From: an uncultured Collinsella sp.
GTDB taxonomy: Bacteria; Actinomycetota; Coriobacteriia; Coriobacteriales; Coriobacteriaceae
Direction: 5' to 3'
NCBI GenBank assembly: GCA_958427355.1
Contig: CAUACA010000018.1
Location: 1-42,224 of the forward strand
DNA: 42,224 bases
Position numbers and translations under genes: made by a program. The notes under the pieces were generated by a model. The model worked only from the letters and a program-made list of their open reading frames with translations. It had not been told where the DNA came from and made no database searches. Positions 7,766 to 15,875 of this stretch are shown here, piece by piece. How positions within the stretch are numbered: position 1 is the first letter of the stretch; every line of letters begins with the position of its first letter.

Positions 7766-8731
7766 CTACGAACGACGCGGCTCGGGAACCACGAGCCTAT
7801 CGGGGCTTGCGCCCTCGGCATCCATCAGGCTCACGTAGCGAATCGACGGATCATCATACATCGCGTAGTAATAATTGCCCGTGCGCGCGCTAAAGCATCC
7901 GGTGTAGATAGTCTTCTCGAACTTGCCATCGCCCATCCTGGACGCCCCCTCGATCATCACCACGCCCTCGAGCGAGCGGAACATGCGGACGACGTTTTCG
8001 GTCTCGCTCTCCTTTTGCGGGTAATTGGCATTGAGGTACGCCGCCTTTACAAAACGGCTCGGCGAATAGCAATCGCCCGGAATGCCGCGCATGCCGGCAC
8101 CCGCGCCATAGGGCTTGAGCTCGGCGCCACGCCATGTCGCCGTCTGCGGAAAATCGCTTGTGGCCGTGATATAGGTGCGCAGGTTTTCCATGTGCCACGG
8201 GAAGGTCGGCTGGTTGGCAAGGGTGTCGACCGGATCGTCGTATACATGCAGGCCGTCAGCCATCATCTCGACCACGATGCTGCGCTGGCTGTCGCCGATA
8301 ATCCAATGGAGCAGCGACACGCCCAGCCCCTCTCCGGCAGATTTGGCGACAATCACCGTGTCGCGCAGCGCGGCCTCGACCTCATCGACCGTCGAGAACG
8401 TCGCTGCCACCCACAGGGGAAACTCATAGGCCGCGATATTGGTCTTTCCATCAACCGGCCCCTCGGCATACTCGGCATAACCCGGGAAATTGAGACCCGC
8501 CACGGCGAGGCCCGCATCGTTGCCGCAATCGAAGAACATAGGGTAGTTCTTGTAATCGATGCACATACCGATCACCGCGTGTACCGCCGTCGCGTCGTCG
8601 ATAAACGAATACGGGATGTGAAACCCGCGCGGCATCACGCGAACCTGTTGGCCGTAGTCAAAGCTCCAGTCGAGGTTGCGGCCCAGATACATGTGACCAG
8701 AATTATCGGTAAATCGGATACTCGTACACAT
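7766..8731 (-). CDS. bsh: Bile salt hydrolase / choloylglycine hydrolase
   Basis: A 321-residue Ntn-hydrolase. The start at 8731 (AGGAGG 4 nt upstream) gives MCTSIRFTD, which puts the nucleophile at Cys2 after removal of Met1. The other expected active-site residues are present: Arg18 and Asp21 (GRNLDW), Asn81 (AGLNFPGY), Asn173 (LANQPTFPWH) and Arg226 (YSPSRFVKA). The family hydrolyses the amide bond of glycine- or taurine-conjugated bile acids in the cytoplasm. The motif reads ANQP where NNP or NSP is more usual, so substrate preference (bile salt against penicillin V) is not certain. The IS lies just downstream. A longer frame to 8794 lacks a ribosome site and would block Cys2 chemistry. 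Confidence 0.92.
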   Translation of the reverse strand: MCTSIRFTDNSGHMYLGRNLDWSFDYGQQVRVMPRGFHIPYSFIDDATAVHAVIGMCIDYKNYPMFFDCGNDAGLAVAGLNFPGYAEYAEGPVDGKTNIAAYEFPLWVAATFSTVDEVEAALRDTVIVAKSAGEGLGVSLLHWIIGDSQRSIVVEMMADGLHVYDDPVDTLANQPTFPWHMENLRTYITATSDFPQTATWRGAELKPYGAGAGMRGIPGDCYSPSRFVKAAYLNANYPQKESETENVVRMFRSLEGVVMIEGASRMGDGKFEKTIYTGCFSARTGNYYYAMYDDPSIRYVSLMDAEGASPDRLVVPEPRRS

Positions 8732-8798
8732 GGCGCCTCCTAGCTTTACGTTCTTGCTAAGTTCATTGTCTCCAAACAAAAAGGCGCTAAACACAAAA

Positions 8799-8830
8799 GC
8801 CCGGACATGACAACAATGTCACGCCCGGAC
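8799..8830 (-). terminator. Rho-independent terminator downstream of the deformylase-like gene
   Basis: On the minus strand GTCCGGGCGTGACA pairs with TGTCATGTCCGGGC (three G-U pairs) and is followed by TTTTGTGTTT. It separates the deformylase-like gene from the bile salt hydrolase. Confidence 0.75.
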
Positions 8831-8872
8831 TATTCAAGCAGGATAAACTCAACCAAGTTAACCCCGCAGGTC

Positions 8873-8981
8873 GTCTAAGGGGTCAAAGTGCCGCAGATTG
8901 CCACGAAAGAGGAGCGAAGCGTACTTAAGGTACGCGAGCGACGATTGAGCGGCAAGGTGCGGTGCTTTGGTCCCCTTAGAC
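8873..8981. repeat. Large nested palindrome, candidate structured RNA or REP-like element
   Basis: Outer arms at 8873-8895 and 8958-8981 share GTCTAAGGGG and CCGCA with small differences. Inner arms are TTGCC (8898-8902) with GGCAA (8951-8955), and the tip is GCGTAC-ttaag-GTACGC (8919-8935). The right outer arm contains the stop codon of the deformylase-like gene. The three-level structure is much longer than a simple terminator. Confidence 0.55.
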
Positions 8982-9395
8982 CAACTTTCCTAGACAGTGA
9001 TCAATCATGTGTTGAATCATCTGCGCCTCGAAGCCCACAAAGTCCTGCTTGCGCTCGCGCATCTTGCCGTCGACGATCACGTCATAAGCGACCTTGCACT
9101 TGATATAGCGCGTGGACTTGGTGACCTCCTCGTGCGTCAGGCAGCTCTCCTCCATCTTGCTGGCGCCCAGGCCAAACACCAGACGGGGGTTGTAGAGCAC
9201 GTGGGGCTCGCCGGCGTCGTCCAGGTAGACGCAGACCTTCTTGGTAACGCCAATCTGGTTGGCGGCAAGGCAGCCGGCATCGTCGAGCGACTTAATGGTA
9301 TCGATCAGGTCCTGAGCAACCGACTCGTCCTCGACGGTCGCAACCTCGCAACGCTGGGACAGGATAGCCTCGTCGTGGCAAAGCTCTTTAATCAT
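8976..9395 (-). CDS. Peptide deformylase homologue with degenerate active-site motifs
   Basis: A 139-residue protein with the deformylase fold pattern. Motif 1 is AGCLAANQIGV (residues 40-50). Motif 2 is EESCLT with the metal-binding Cys85, where EGCLS is usual. Motif 3 is QHMIDH at 128-133, where QHEIDH is usual: both metal-binding histidines remain, but the catalytic glutamate is methionine (Met130). The family removes the formyl group from nascent proteins; the loss of Glu predicts little or no such activity. The start at 9395 has GGAGGA 4 nt upstream. The gene ends inside a large palindrome. It could have another hydrolytic or a binding role; this is inference. Confidence 0.82.
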   Translation of the reverse strand: MIKELCHDEAILSQRCEVATVEDESVAQDLIDTIKSLDDAGCLAANQIGVTKKVCVYLDDAGEPHVLYNPRLVFGLGASKMEESCLTHEEVTKSTRYIKCKVAYDVIVDGKMRERKQDFVGFEAQMIQHMIDHCLGKLV

Positions 9396-9588
9396 ACGTT
9401 CCTCCATAGGGGTCGTTGTAACCGCTTAAGTATACGGTACCCACACATTTTCATGCGAAAAATACCGTCCGTCTGCTACAAAGCGCCGAACATCAACATG
9501 CGAGGAACAACAGCGTCGTAAAGGGGCTATAGTGAGAACGTTCGTGTCAATCGGCCTAAACTCGGGGCCGAACAAGGAAAGGGTATGC

Positions 9589-10902
9589 ATGGACGAACTA
9601 TTTCACGTCAGCGAGCGCAAGTCCACAATCGGGACCGAACTTCGCGCTGGACTGACAACGTTCCTGGCGATGGCCTACATCATTGCCGTCAACCCCGCGG
9701 TGCTCTCGGGCGCCGGCATCGATGCGGGAGCGCTCGCCTGCGCCACTTGCCTGGGCGCCGGCATCATGACCATCTGCATGGGCATCTTCGCCAACCGCCC
9801 GCTCGCCTGCGCTTCGGGCCTGGGCATCAACGCCATGATCGCGGGCATCGCCACCACCATGTGCGGCGGTGACTGGCACGTGGCCATGAGCGTTATCTTC
9901 CTCGAGGGTATCGTCATCTTGCTGCTCGTCCTTTGCGGCCTGCGCGAGGCCATTATGGACGCCATCCCCGTGGTCCTGCGCCACGCCATCTCGGTTGGCT
10001 TGGGCCTGTTCATCGCCATGATCGGCCTGTGCGACGCTGGCATCATCACCGCTGGCGCCGGCACGCTCGTCGGCCTGGGCGACATCGCCTCCCCCACCTT
10101 TATCGTCGGCATCATCTCCATCGTCGTGACGGTTGCCCTGGCTTCCCGCAACGTGCCGGGTTCGCTGCTCATCGGCATCATCGTCGCCGTTATCGCCGGT
10201 ATCCCGCTGGGCGTCACCCATGCGCCCGAGGGCCTCATCGCACCGCTCGACTTCTCGACCTTTGGCGCCCCGTTTGCCAGCACCGCAGACGGCAACATGG
10301 CCATCGTGAAGGTTCTGACCGACCCGATGCTGCTCGTCGTTGCCTTCTCGCTGCTCATGAGTGACTTCTTCGACACCATGGGCACCGCGATGGCCGTCGC
10401 CAAGCAGGGCGAGTTCTTGACCGAGGACGGCAATGTCGAGGACATCCGTCCCATCCTGGTCGTCGACTCCGTGGCCGCTGCTGCCGGTGGCTTTATGGGC
10501 GTCTCCTCCATCACCACCTTCGTCGAGTCCACCTCTGGCGCTGCCGACGGTGGCCGCACGGGCCTCACCTCCGTCACCACCGGCGTGCTGTTCATTCTCG
10601 CCGCGTTCTTCTCCCCCATCGTCACCATCGTTTCCAGTGCCGCCACCTGCGGTGCTCTGGTCTACGTCGGCTACCTCATGATGAGCGAGGCCTCCGAGAT
10701 CGACTGGTCCGACGTGTCGCAGGGTTTCCCGGCGTTCATGATTGTCGCCGGCGTGCCCTTCACCTACTCCATCTCTGCCGGCATTGGCCTGGGCTTTATC
10801 GCCTACGTGATCGTCGCGCTCTTTAAGGGCGAGGCCTCCAAGATCAAGCCGCTCATGTGGATCGCAGCCCTTGCCTTCCTCGTCTACTTCTTTGTAGCGT
10901 AA
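9589..10902 (+). CDS. Purine (hypoxanthine/guanine/xanthine-type) permease, AzgA-like NCS2 family
   Basis: A 437-residue membrane protein with 12-14 helices. TTFLAMAYIIAVNPAVLS near the N-terminus and SDFFDTMGTAMAVAKQGEF are hallmarks of the AzgA/PbuG/PbuO branch, which imports purine bases with protons. AAGGAAAGGG precedes the ATG at 9589; the frame open to 9532 lacks a ribosome site. No purine riboswitch core is visible in the 190 bp upstream. Its final 15 codons are duplicated at 12908-12952. Confidence 0.9.
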   Translation: MDELFHVSERKSTIGTELRAGLTTFLAMAYIIAVNPAVLSGAGIDAGALACATCLGAGIMTICMGIFANRPLACASGLGINAMIAGIATTMCGGDWHVAMSVIFLEGIVILLLVLCGLREAIMDAIPVVLRHAISVGLGLFIAMIGLCDAGIITAGAGTLVGLGDIASPTFIVGIISIVVTVALASRNVPGSLLIGIIVAVIAGIPLGVTHAPEGLIAPLDFSTFGAPFASTADGNMAIVKVLTDPMLLVVAFSLLMSDFFDTMGTAMAVAKQGEFLTEDGNVEDIRPILVVDSVAAAAGGFMGVSSITTFVESTSGAADGGRTGLTSVTTGVLFILAAFFSPIVTIVSSAATCGALVYVGYLMMSEASEIDWSDVSQGFPAFMIVAGVPFTYSISAGIGLGFIAYVIVALFKGEASKIKPLMWIAALAFLVYFFVA

Positions 10903-10930
10903 CGGCAAAGCTGCCAAAGCAGAACACCAA

Positions 10931-10969
10931 AGCGCGGAGTCGCATCGAGCGGCTCCGCGCTTTTCTTTT
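10931..10969 (+). terminator. Terminator of the purine permease gene
   Basis: AGCGCGGAG...CTCCGCGCT stem (10931-10961, inner CGC/GCG extension) followed by TTTTCTTTT. A diverged copy lies at 12982-13018. Confidence 0.85.
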
Positions 10970-11109
10970 AAAGCCAGGCAACGCACGGGCGCGCGATATA
11001 TTGCTTCCCAAGTTTTGAACATTTTGCCCTCCAAACGGCACTACCGCCGGCTACATCCTGCAGATATGCTGGGCGTAATCGCATAGGCCCTATGAGGATG
11101 GGAGTAACC

Positions 11110-12885
11110 ATGGCCGCCTTGTTCACGACCCCCAAGCGCAATGACAAAACCTCTGGAGCCCATTTTGTCGAGCCCGACGTGCGCCGTCGCACGCTGCTCG
11201 CACACGGCAGCTGGCGCCGCGTGACACGCCGCATCGTTGTAGGCGCCGTATGCGCGCTTACGGTGAGCTCGCTGCTCATGCCGAGCGTCTCGCTCGCGGC
11301 CGAGTGGGTGGACGTCGGCGGCATCCGCCACGAAGCGGCCGCGGGACCCACGGGAGACGCCGCCGGCACCTGGAGCTGGGACGGCGCCGACGATATGAAG
11401 CTCAACGGCTATAACGGCGGCGCGATCGAGGCAGCGGGCAAGCTCAACGTGAGCTACGAGGGCAACAACATCGTCACTAACGGCGACGGCCGCGGCATCA
11501 AGGTTAAGGATGGCGCGAACGAGAACGCCGAGCTTAATATTCAGGGCGACGCGTCCAGCACGCTCAACGTGACATCTTCTCGTGACGCCATCACTTCCGT
11601 CGGCAGCATCAACATCGACGGCGCTGGCACTGTCAACGCCACGAGCACCGAGCACGATGCCATCGATGCCGGGGGCGATGTCACCATCAAGGGCTCGGGA
11701 AACGTTAACGCCACGGGCGATTCGGATGGCATCAGGGCCGACGGCAACATCACGATCGATAACAGCGGAACCGTCACCGCCAAGGCCACCGAGGATCAGG
11801 GTATCGATGCTAACGAGAACCTCATCATAAAGGGCGGCGGCAAGGTAGAGGCAAGCTCTATCAAAGACAATGCGATTTGGGCCGACGGCAACATCGAGAT
11901 CTCGGGTGGCAGCCAGGTCAAGGTAAGCTCCGAGGAAGACGCCGCCATCGACGGTAAAAACAGCCTCACGGTCACGAACGCTTCCCTCAACGCAAGTGGC
12001 GTTGGGTATGGCATCTATGTCTACAAGGGCATCACGTTAGATGGCGCAACCGTAACGGTCCGTGCAAGTGCAGGGAACGATGAAGCCAGCGCCCTCTTCA
12101 CCGACGAGGACGACATCGTCATCAAGAACGGCTCGATCGTGGATGCGTTCGCAGAAGGCCAGTTCTCGACCGCAATCTCCACCAGAAACTACTACCCCAA
12201 CGAAGCGGGTGGTCACATCTACATTAGTGACTCCGCTGTCAAGGCTATAGCCCGCTATGTCGAGTCCGGTAGCGACGGCCCCGATCACTACAGCAACGAC
12301 CAAAGCGGCGCGGTCATTCCCGAGCATAGGGGCGTGAACATCGGCATCTTTGCCCGGACCAAGGAGGGCATCACGCCCGCGACCATCTCGATTGTCCGCA
12401 GTAAGGTCACAGCTGAGGGAGACACGGCGGCAATCTTCGCCCTTGCCGTGAGCGCGGACGGCGAGACAATCGGCACCATCGAGATCGAAGGCGCTCCCAT
12501 CCAGACGCCCACAGGCGGCAAGATCATTGGCTATCGCAACAAGGAAGAACTCGATGACGGCATCTTCTACGTGGTGGGTCAAACCATCGGCACGGGCGAC
12601 GCTGTGATCGACTCCCCCTATAACGAAGCTGTCGCCAAGAGCACGGTCATCGCGCCTCCCGAGGAGATCAAACCCGAGGAGAAGCCAGGCGAGACCAAGC
12701 CCGAGGGTTCCAAGTCCGAGGGCACGAAAACGACCAAGACCGTTGCAGTTGCAGCCACGGGAGCCAAGATCGCCGGCAAACTCGCAGCAACCGGCGACGC
12801 CTCGAGCGCAGCCATCGTGGCAGCCGCCCTTGCGGGAACAGCCGCCATCGCCGCGGGCGCCGTGGTGAGCCGCAAGCGCTCGTAA
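11110..12885 (+). CDS. Secreted beta-helix surface protein with LAATGD wall-sorting signal (paralogue 1)
   Basis: A 591-residue protein. It has an unusually long charged N-region (residues 1-41), a hydrophobic core (about 42-60) and probable signal cleavage after SLAA near 64. Residues about 90-400 hold repeats of about 23 residues with the pattern N-I-x-I-x-G-x-G-x-V-x-A, as in right-handed beta-helix carbohydrate-binding proteins of the Cthe_2159 type. A Pro/Glu/Lys stalk follows at about 520-550, then LAATGD (558-563), a hydrophobic segment and RKRS. That tail is a sortase signal of the LAxTG class used by class E sortases. A role in binding mucin or plant polysaccharide is inference. GGGAG lies 5 nt before the ATG at 11110. 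It is the upstream member of a tandem pair with 13157-14941. Confidence 0.8.
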   Translation: MAALFTTPKRNDKTSGAHFVEPDVRRRTLLAHGSWRRVTRRIVVGAVCALTVSSLLMPSVSLAAEWVDVGGIRHEAAAGPTGDAAGTWSWDGADDMKLNGYNGGAIEAAGKLNVSYEGNNIVTNGDGRGIKVKDGANENAELNIQGDASSTLNVTSSRDAITSVGSINIDGAGTVNATSTEHDAIDAGGDVTIKGSGNVNATGDSDGIRADGNITIDNSGTVTAKATEDQGIDANENLIIKGGGKVEASSIKDNAIWADGNIEISGGSQVKVSSEEDAAIDGKNSLTVTNASLNASGVGYGIYVYKGITLDGATVTVRASAGNDEASALFTDEDDIVIKNGSIVDAFAEGQFSTAISTRNYYPNEAGGHIYISDSAVKAIARYVESGSDGPDHYSNDQSGAVIPEHRGVNIGIFARTKEGITPATISIVRSKVTAEGDTAAIFALAVSADGETIGTIEIEGAPIQTPTGGKIIGYRNKEELDDGIFYVVGQTIGTGDAVIDSPYNEAVAKSTVIAPPEEIKPEEKPGETKPEGSKSEGTKTTKTVAVAATGAKIAGKLAATGDASSAAIVAAALAGTAAIAAGAVVSRKRS

Positions 12886-12907
12886 ACACTTTTTCGCACG
12901 GGACGGG

Positions 12908-12952
12908 TGGATCGCGGCCCTTGCCTTCCTCGTCTACTTCTTCGTAGCGTAA
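12908..12952 (+). pseudogene. Relic copy of the last 15 codons of the purine permease gene
   Basis: These 45 bp encode WIAALAFLVYFFVA plus stop and differ from 10858-10902 at only two third-codon positions. The copy sits between the two surface-protein genes without the rest of the permease, and is followed by a copy of the permease terminator. It marks the junction of a tandem duplication with a period of 2050 bp. Confidence 0.9.
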
Positions 12953-12981
12953 GGGCAAGGCTGCAAAAGCTGAACAATAAG

Positions 12982-13018
12982 GCGCGGAGTCGCCATGCGG
13001 CCCCGCGCTTTTCTTTTA
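12982..13018 (+). terminator. Duplicated copy of the permease terminator
   Basis: GCGCGG (12982-12987) pairs with CCGCGC (13003-13008), with further GC pairs inside, followed by TTTTCTTTT. Here it would end transcription of the first surface-protein gene. Confidence 0.8.
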
Positions 13019-13156
13019 GCGCCGGTCCTTGCGCCGGCGTGCGGCCTATTTCTCCCCCATTTTGGCCATTTTGCCCTCCAAACGGCACTACCGCCGGCAA
13101 CATCCAGCAGATACGCTGAATCTAGTCGTATAGGCCCTATGAGAACGGGAGCAACC

Positions 13157-14941
13157 ATGGCAGCCTTGTTCACGACCCCCAAACGCAATGACACTACCGC
13201 CGGAACCCATGTTGCCGAACCCGACGTTCGCCATCGCATAGGACTCGCGCACGGCAGCTGGCGCCGCGTGACGCGCCGCATCGTCGCGGGCGCCGTGTGC
13301 GCGCTCACGGTGAGCTCGCTGCTCATGCCGAGCGTCTCGCTCGCAGCGGAATGGGTCAAGGTCGGCGGCAACAAGTACAACACCGCGGCGAGCGACGAGG
13401 CCGGTACCTGGTCGTGGGACGGCGCCGACGACTTGAAGCTCAACAACTATAACGGCGGCGAGATCCAGGCCGCAGGCAAGCTCAACGTGAATTACTCGGG
13501 AACCAACATCGTCACTGCCGAATGGATCGAAAGCATCAACGTTTCTCATGGCACTAACGAGAATGCCGAGCTCAATATCCAAGGCGACGAGGGCGGCACG
13601 CTCAGCGTGACATCTACTGAGGACGCTATCCTCTCCACGGGTAATATCAACATCGACGGAGCCGGATCCGTCAACGCCACGAGCACTGGGTTTGATGCCA
13701 TCAATGCCGGAGGTGATCTCGCTATCAAAGGTTCGGGCAACGTCAACGCCACGGGTGCATCGGATGGCATCAGGGCAAACGGCAATATCACGATTGACGA
13801 CAGCGGAGCCGTCACCGCCAGGGCTACCAAGGACAAGGGTATTGGAGCCGACAAGAACCTCACCATCAAAGGTGGCGGGACGGTCGAGGCAAGCTCAGCC
13901 GATGGTGAGGCCCTTTGGAGCGGCGGCAATATCAACATCTCGGACGGCAGCCAGGTCAAGGCAAGCTCCGAGAAAGACGCTGCCGTCGAGGCCAAGGGCA
14001 GCCTCGCAGCCACAAACGCCTCCCTCAACGTAAACGGTGTTGAATATGGCGTCTATGCCCACAAGGGCATCACCCTCGATCATGCAAACGTGACGGTCCG
14101 TGCAAGTAAAGGCAGATACGGTGGTGCCAACGCCCTCTTCACCTACCAGGACGACATCGTCGTCAAGAACGGCTCCACCGTGGACGCGTTTGCGGAAGGC
14201 GAGGTTTCGGCTGCATTCTCCACCAGAAACGATCGACCCAACGAGAAGGGCGGCCACATCTACATCAGCGACTCCGTTGTCAAGGCCATAGCCCGCTATG
14301 TCGAGAACGGCGACGGCCCCATCCCCTGCAGCGAAAACCAAGATGGCGAGACGAGGCGCGAACCCCAAGGCGAGAACATCGGCATCATCGCCCAGACCAG
14401 CGAGGGCGTCACACCCGCAGTCATCTCGATCATCCGCAGCAAGGTAACGGCCGAAGGAGATACAGCGGCAATCTTTGCCCGTGCCATGAGCGCTGACGGC
14501 AAGACAATCGGCACCATCAAGATTGAGAACGCCGCCATCCAGACGCCCGAAGGCGGCAAGGTCATTGACTATCGCAAGCTCCGTGACGGCATCTACGAGG
14601 CAGGCCAAGCCATCGGCACGGGCGACGCCACGGTCGACTCCCTCTATATCAAAGCAGTCGCCAAAAGTACGACCATCGCACCTCCCGAGGTAGCCAAGCC
14701 GGAAGACCCCAAGCCCGACGAGACCAAGCCCGCAGAAAGCAAGCCCGCGGAGTCCAAGCAGAACCCCAAGCCTGAGGGCTCAAAGCCGACCAAGGCCGTT
14801 GCGGCTTCAACCACGAAAGCCAAGACTACCGGCGTGCTCGCGGCAACCGGCGACACCTCGGGTGCGGCCATCGTGGCAACCGTCCTTGCGGGAACAGCCG
14901 CTATCGCCGCAGGCACCATGGCGAGCCGTAAGCGTTCTTAG
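13157..14941 (+). CDS. Secreted beta-helix surface protein with LAATGD wall-sorting signal (paralogue 2)
   Basis: A 594-residue paralogue of the product of 11110-12885 with the same order: charged N-region, signal peptide ending SLAAEW, about eight 23-residue beta-helix rungs, stalk with PKPDETKPAESKPAESK, LAATGD at 561-566, hydrophobic segment and RKRS. The N-terminus, signal peptide and C-terminal anchor are nearly identical between the two; changes concentrate in the rungs and in the segment after the signal peptide. GGGAG lies 5 nt before the ATG at 13157. It is probably anchored to the cell wall; the ligand is unknown. Confidence 0.8.
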   Translation: MAALFTTPKRNDTTAGTHVAEPDVRHRIGLAHGSWRRVTRRIVAGAVCALTVSSLLMPSVSLAAEWVKVGGNKYNTAASDEAGTWSWDGADDLKLNNYNGGEIQAAGKLNVNYSGTNIVTAEWIESINVSHGTNENAELNIQGDEGGTLSVTSTEDAILSTGNINIDGAGSVNATSTGFDAINAGGDLAIKGSGNVNATGASDGIRANGNITIDDSGAVTARATKDKGIGADKNLTIKGGGTVEASSADGEALWSGGNINISDGSQVKASSEKDAAVEAKGSLAATNASLNVNGVEYGVYAHKGITLDHANVTVRASKGRYGGANALFTYQDDIVVKNGSTVDAFAEGEVSAAFSTRNDRPNEKGGHIYISDSVVKAIARYVENGDGPIPCSENQDGETRREPQGENIGIIAQTSEGVTPAVISIIRSKVTAEGDTAAIFARAMSADGKTIGTIKIENAAIQTPEGGKVIDYRKLRDGIYEAGQAIGTGDATVDSLYIKAVAKSTTIAPPEVAKPEDPKPDETKPAESKPAESKQNPKPEGSKPTKAVAASTTKAKTTGVLAATGDTSGAAIVATVLAGTAAIAAGTMASRKRS

Positions 14942-14998
14942 ACGCCTCTGCGCACATGGCAGCTCCCGCGAAGGCCCCGAGCCCCAGCACCGTTTAAC

Positions 14999-15036
14999 AA
15001 CGCCACCGCCGAGCTCCCCTCCGGCGGTGGCGTTTT
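14999..15036 (+). terminator. Terminator downstream of surface-protein paralogue 2
   Basis: AACGCCACCGCC (14999-15010) pairs perfectly with GGCGGTGGCGTT (15023-15034), and the stem runs into TTTT. Confidence 0.85.
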
Positions 15037-15148
15037 CCATATGCGTCCGCAGGGGATGCACGAGATTGTCTTTGGTCTAGCCCAACCGGCATACGCTGGC
15101 GTGCGACAATTGGGGCTGCCGATATCACAACACTGAGAGAAGCCCGTC

Positions 15149-15814
15149 ATGGAAGCGCATCAAAAGCAGATGACCGTTTATTCGAATCATACGGAAAGCG
15201 CGCCTGTCATCTACCTTCCTGTGGTCGTGGGCGACGGCAGCGAGGTTTATAAGTGTTGCCGAGAGCTCGACTGTCCGCCATTCGCCCTCGTCACCATTGG
15301 CGGGCTCGATTGGAATCGCGAGCTGAGCCCCTGGGCATGCGACGGGACCGTACGCGATGCCGAGCCTTTCGGCGGCCAAGCTGCCGATTTTCTTGATGAG
15401 CTGCTGAATCAGATAATCCCCCAGGTCGAGTCGTCGCTTCCTCAGCCGCCCACCCGGCGCGGCATTGCCGGTTACTCGCTCGCGGGCCTCTTCGCACTCT
15501 GGTCCCTCTGGCAAACCGACGCCTTTGACCGCGCCGCGAGCGCATCGGGGTCGCTATGGTTTCCCGACTTTGTCGACCGTGCCAGCACGGCCCCTTTTGC
15601 CGGCAGCCCGCAAGCCGTCTACCTGTCACTCGGCAAAAAGGAAACCAAGACGCCCAACCGCATGATGCGGCATGTACTCGACGACACACGCGCGATGGAA
15701 GCGTTGCTCGTCGAGCGCGGCATTCCAACAACGCTGGAGCTCAACCCCGGCAATCACTTTGCCCAAACCGACTTACGCATGGCCCGCGGCATCCACTGGA
15801 TACTGACACATTAA
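15149..15814 (+). CDS. Alpha/beta-hydrolase, putative esterase
   Basis: A 221-residue cytoplasmic protein resembling the Fes/IroE/D-like putative esterase family. The nucleophile elbow is GYSLAG with Ser110, and a candidate catalytic histidine is His203 in NPGNHF; an acidic partner is not certain. No signal peptide is seen. A weak GAGAGAAG site precedes the ATG. The substrate is unknown; siderophore or acyl ester hydrolysis would fit the family. Confidence 0.7.
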   Translation: MEAHQKQMTVYSNHTESAPVIYLPVVVGDGSEVYKCCRELDCPPFALVTIGGLDWNRELSPWACDGTVRDAEPFGGQAADFLDELLNQIIPQVESSLPQPPTRRGIAGYSLAGLFALWSLWQTDAFDRAASASGSLWFPDFVDRASTAPFAGSPQAVYLSLGKKETKTPNRMMRHVLDDTRAMEALLVERGIPTTLELNPGNHFAQTDLRMARGIHWILTH

Positions 15815-15816
15815 AA

Positions 15817-15850
15817 ATGGTGCCCACACGCATATACGCATGGGCACCAT
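15817..15850. terminator. Bidirectional terminator between esterase and uracil permease
   Basis: ATGGTGCCCA (15817-15826) pairs perfectly with TGGGCACCAT (15841-15850). A T-run follows on the minus strand and a weaker one on the plus strand; the two flanking genes converge here. Confidence 0.85.
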
Positions 15851-15875
15851 ATCTTGTTTTAGCTGAACGCAGCTG

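Noticed and set aside
9408..9588. Purine riboswitch upstream of the purine permease
   Set aside because: No conserved loop or junction sequences of the guanine/adenine aptamer were seen; only a short TCGGCC/GGCCGA stem near the ribosome site.
11541..14033. CRISPR-like or satellite repeats inside the surface-protein genes
   Set aside because: The periodicity of about 69 bp follows the 23-residue beta-helix rungs and is a protein-level repeat.
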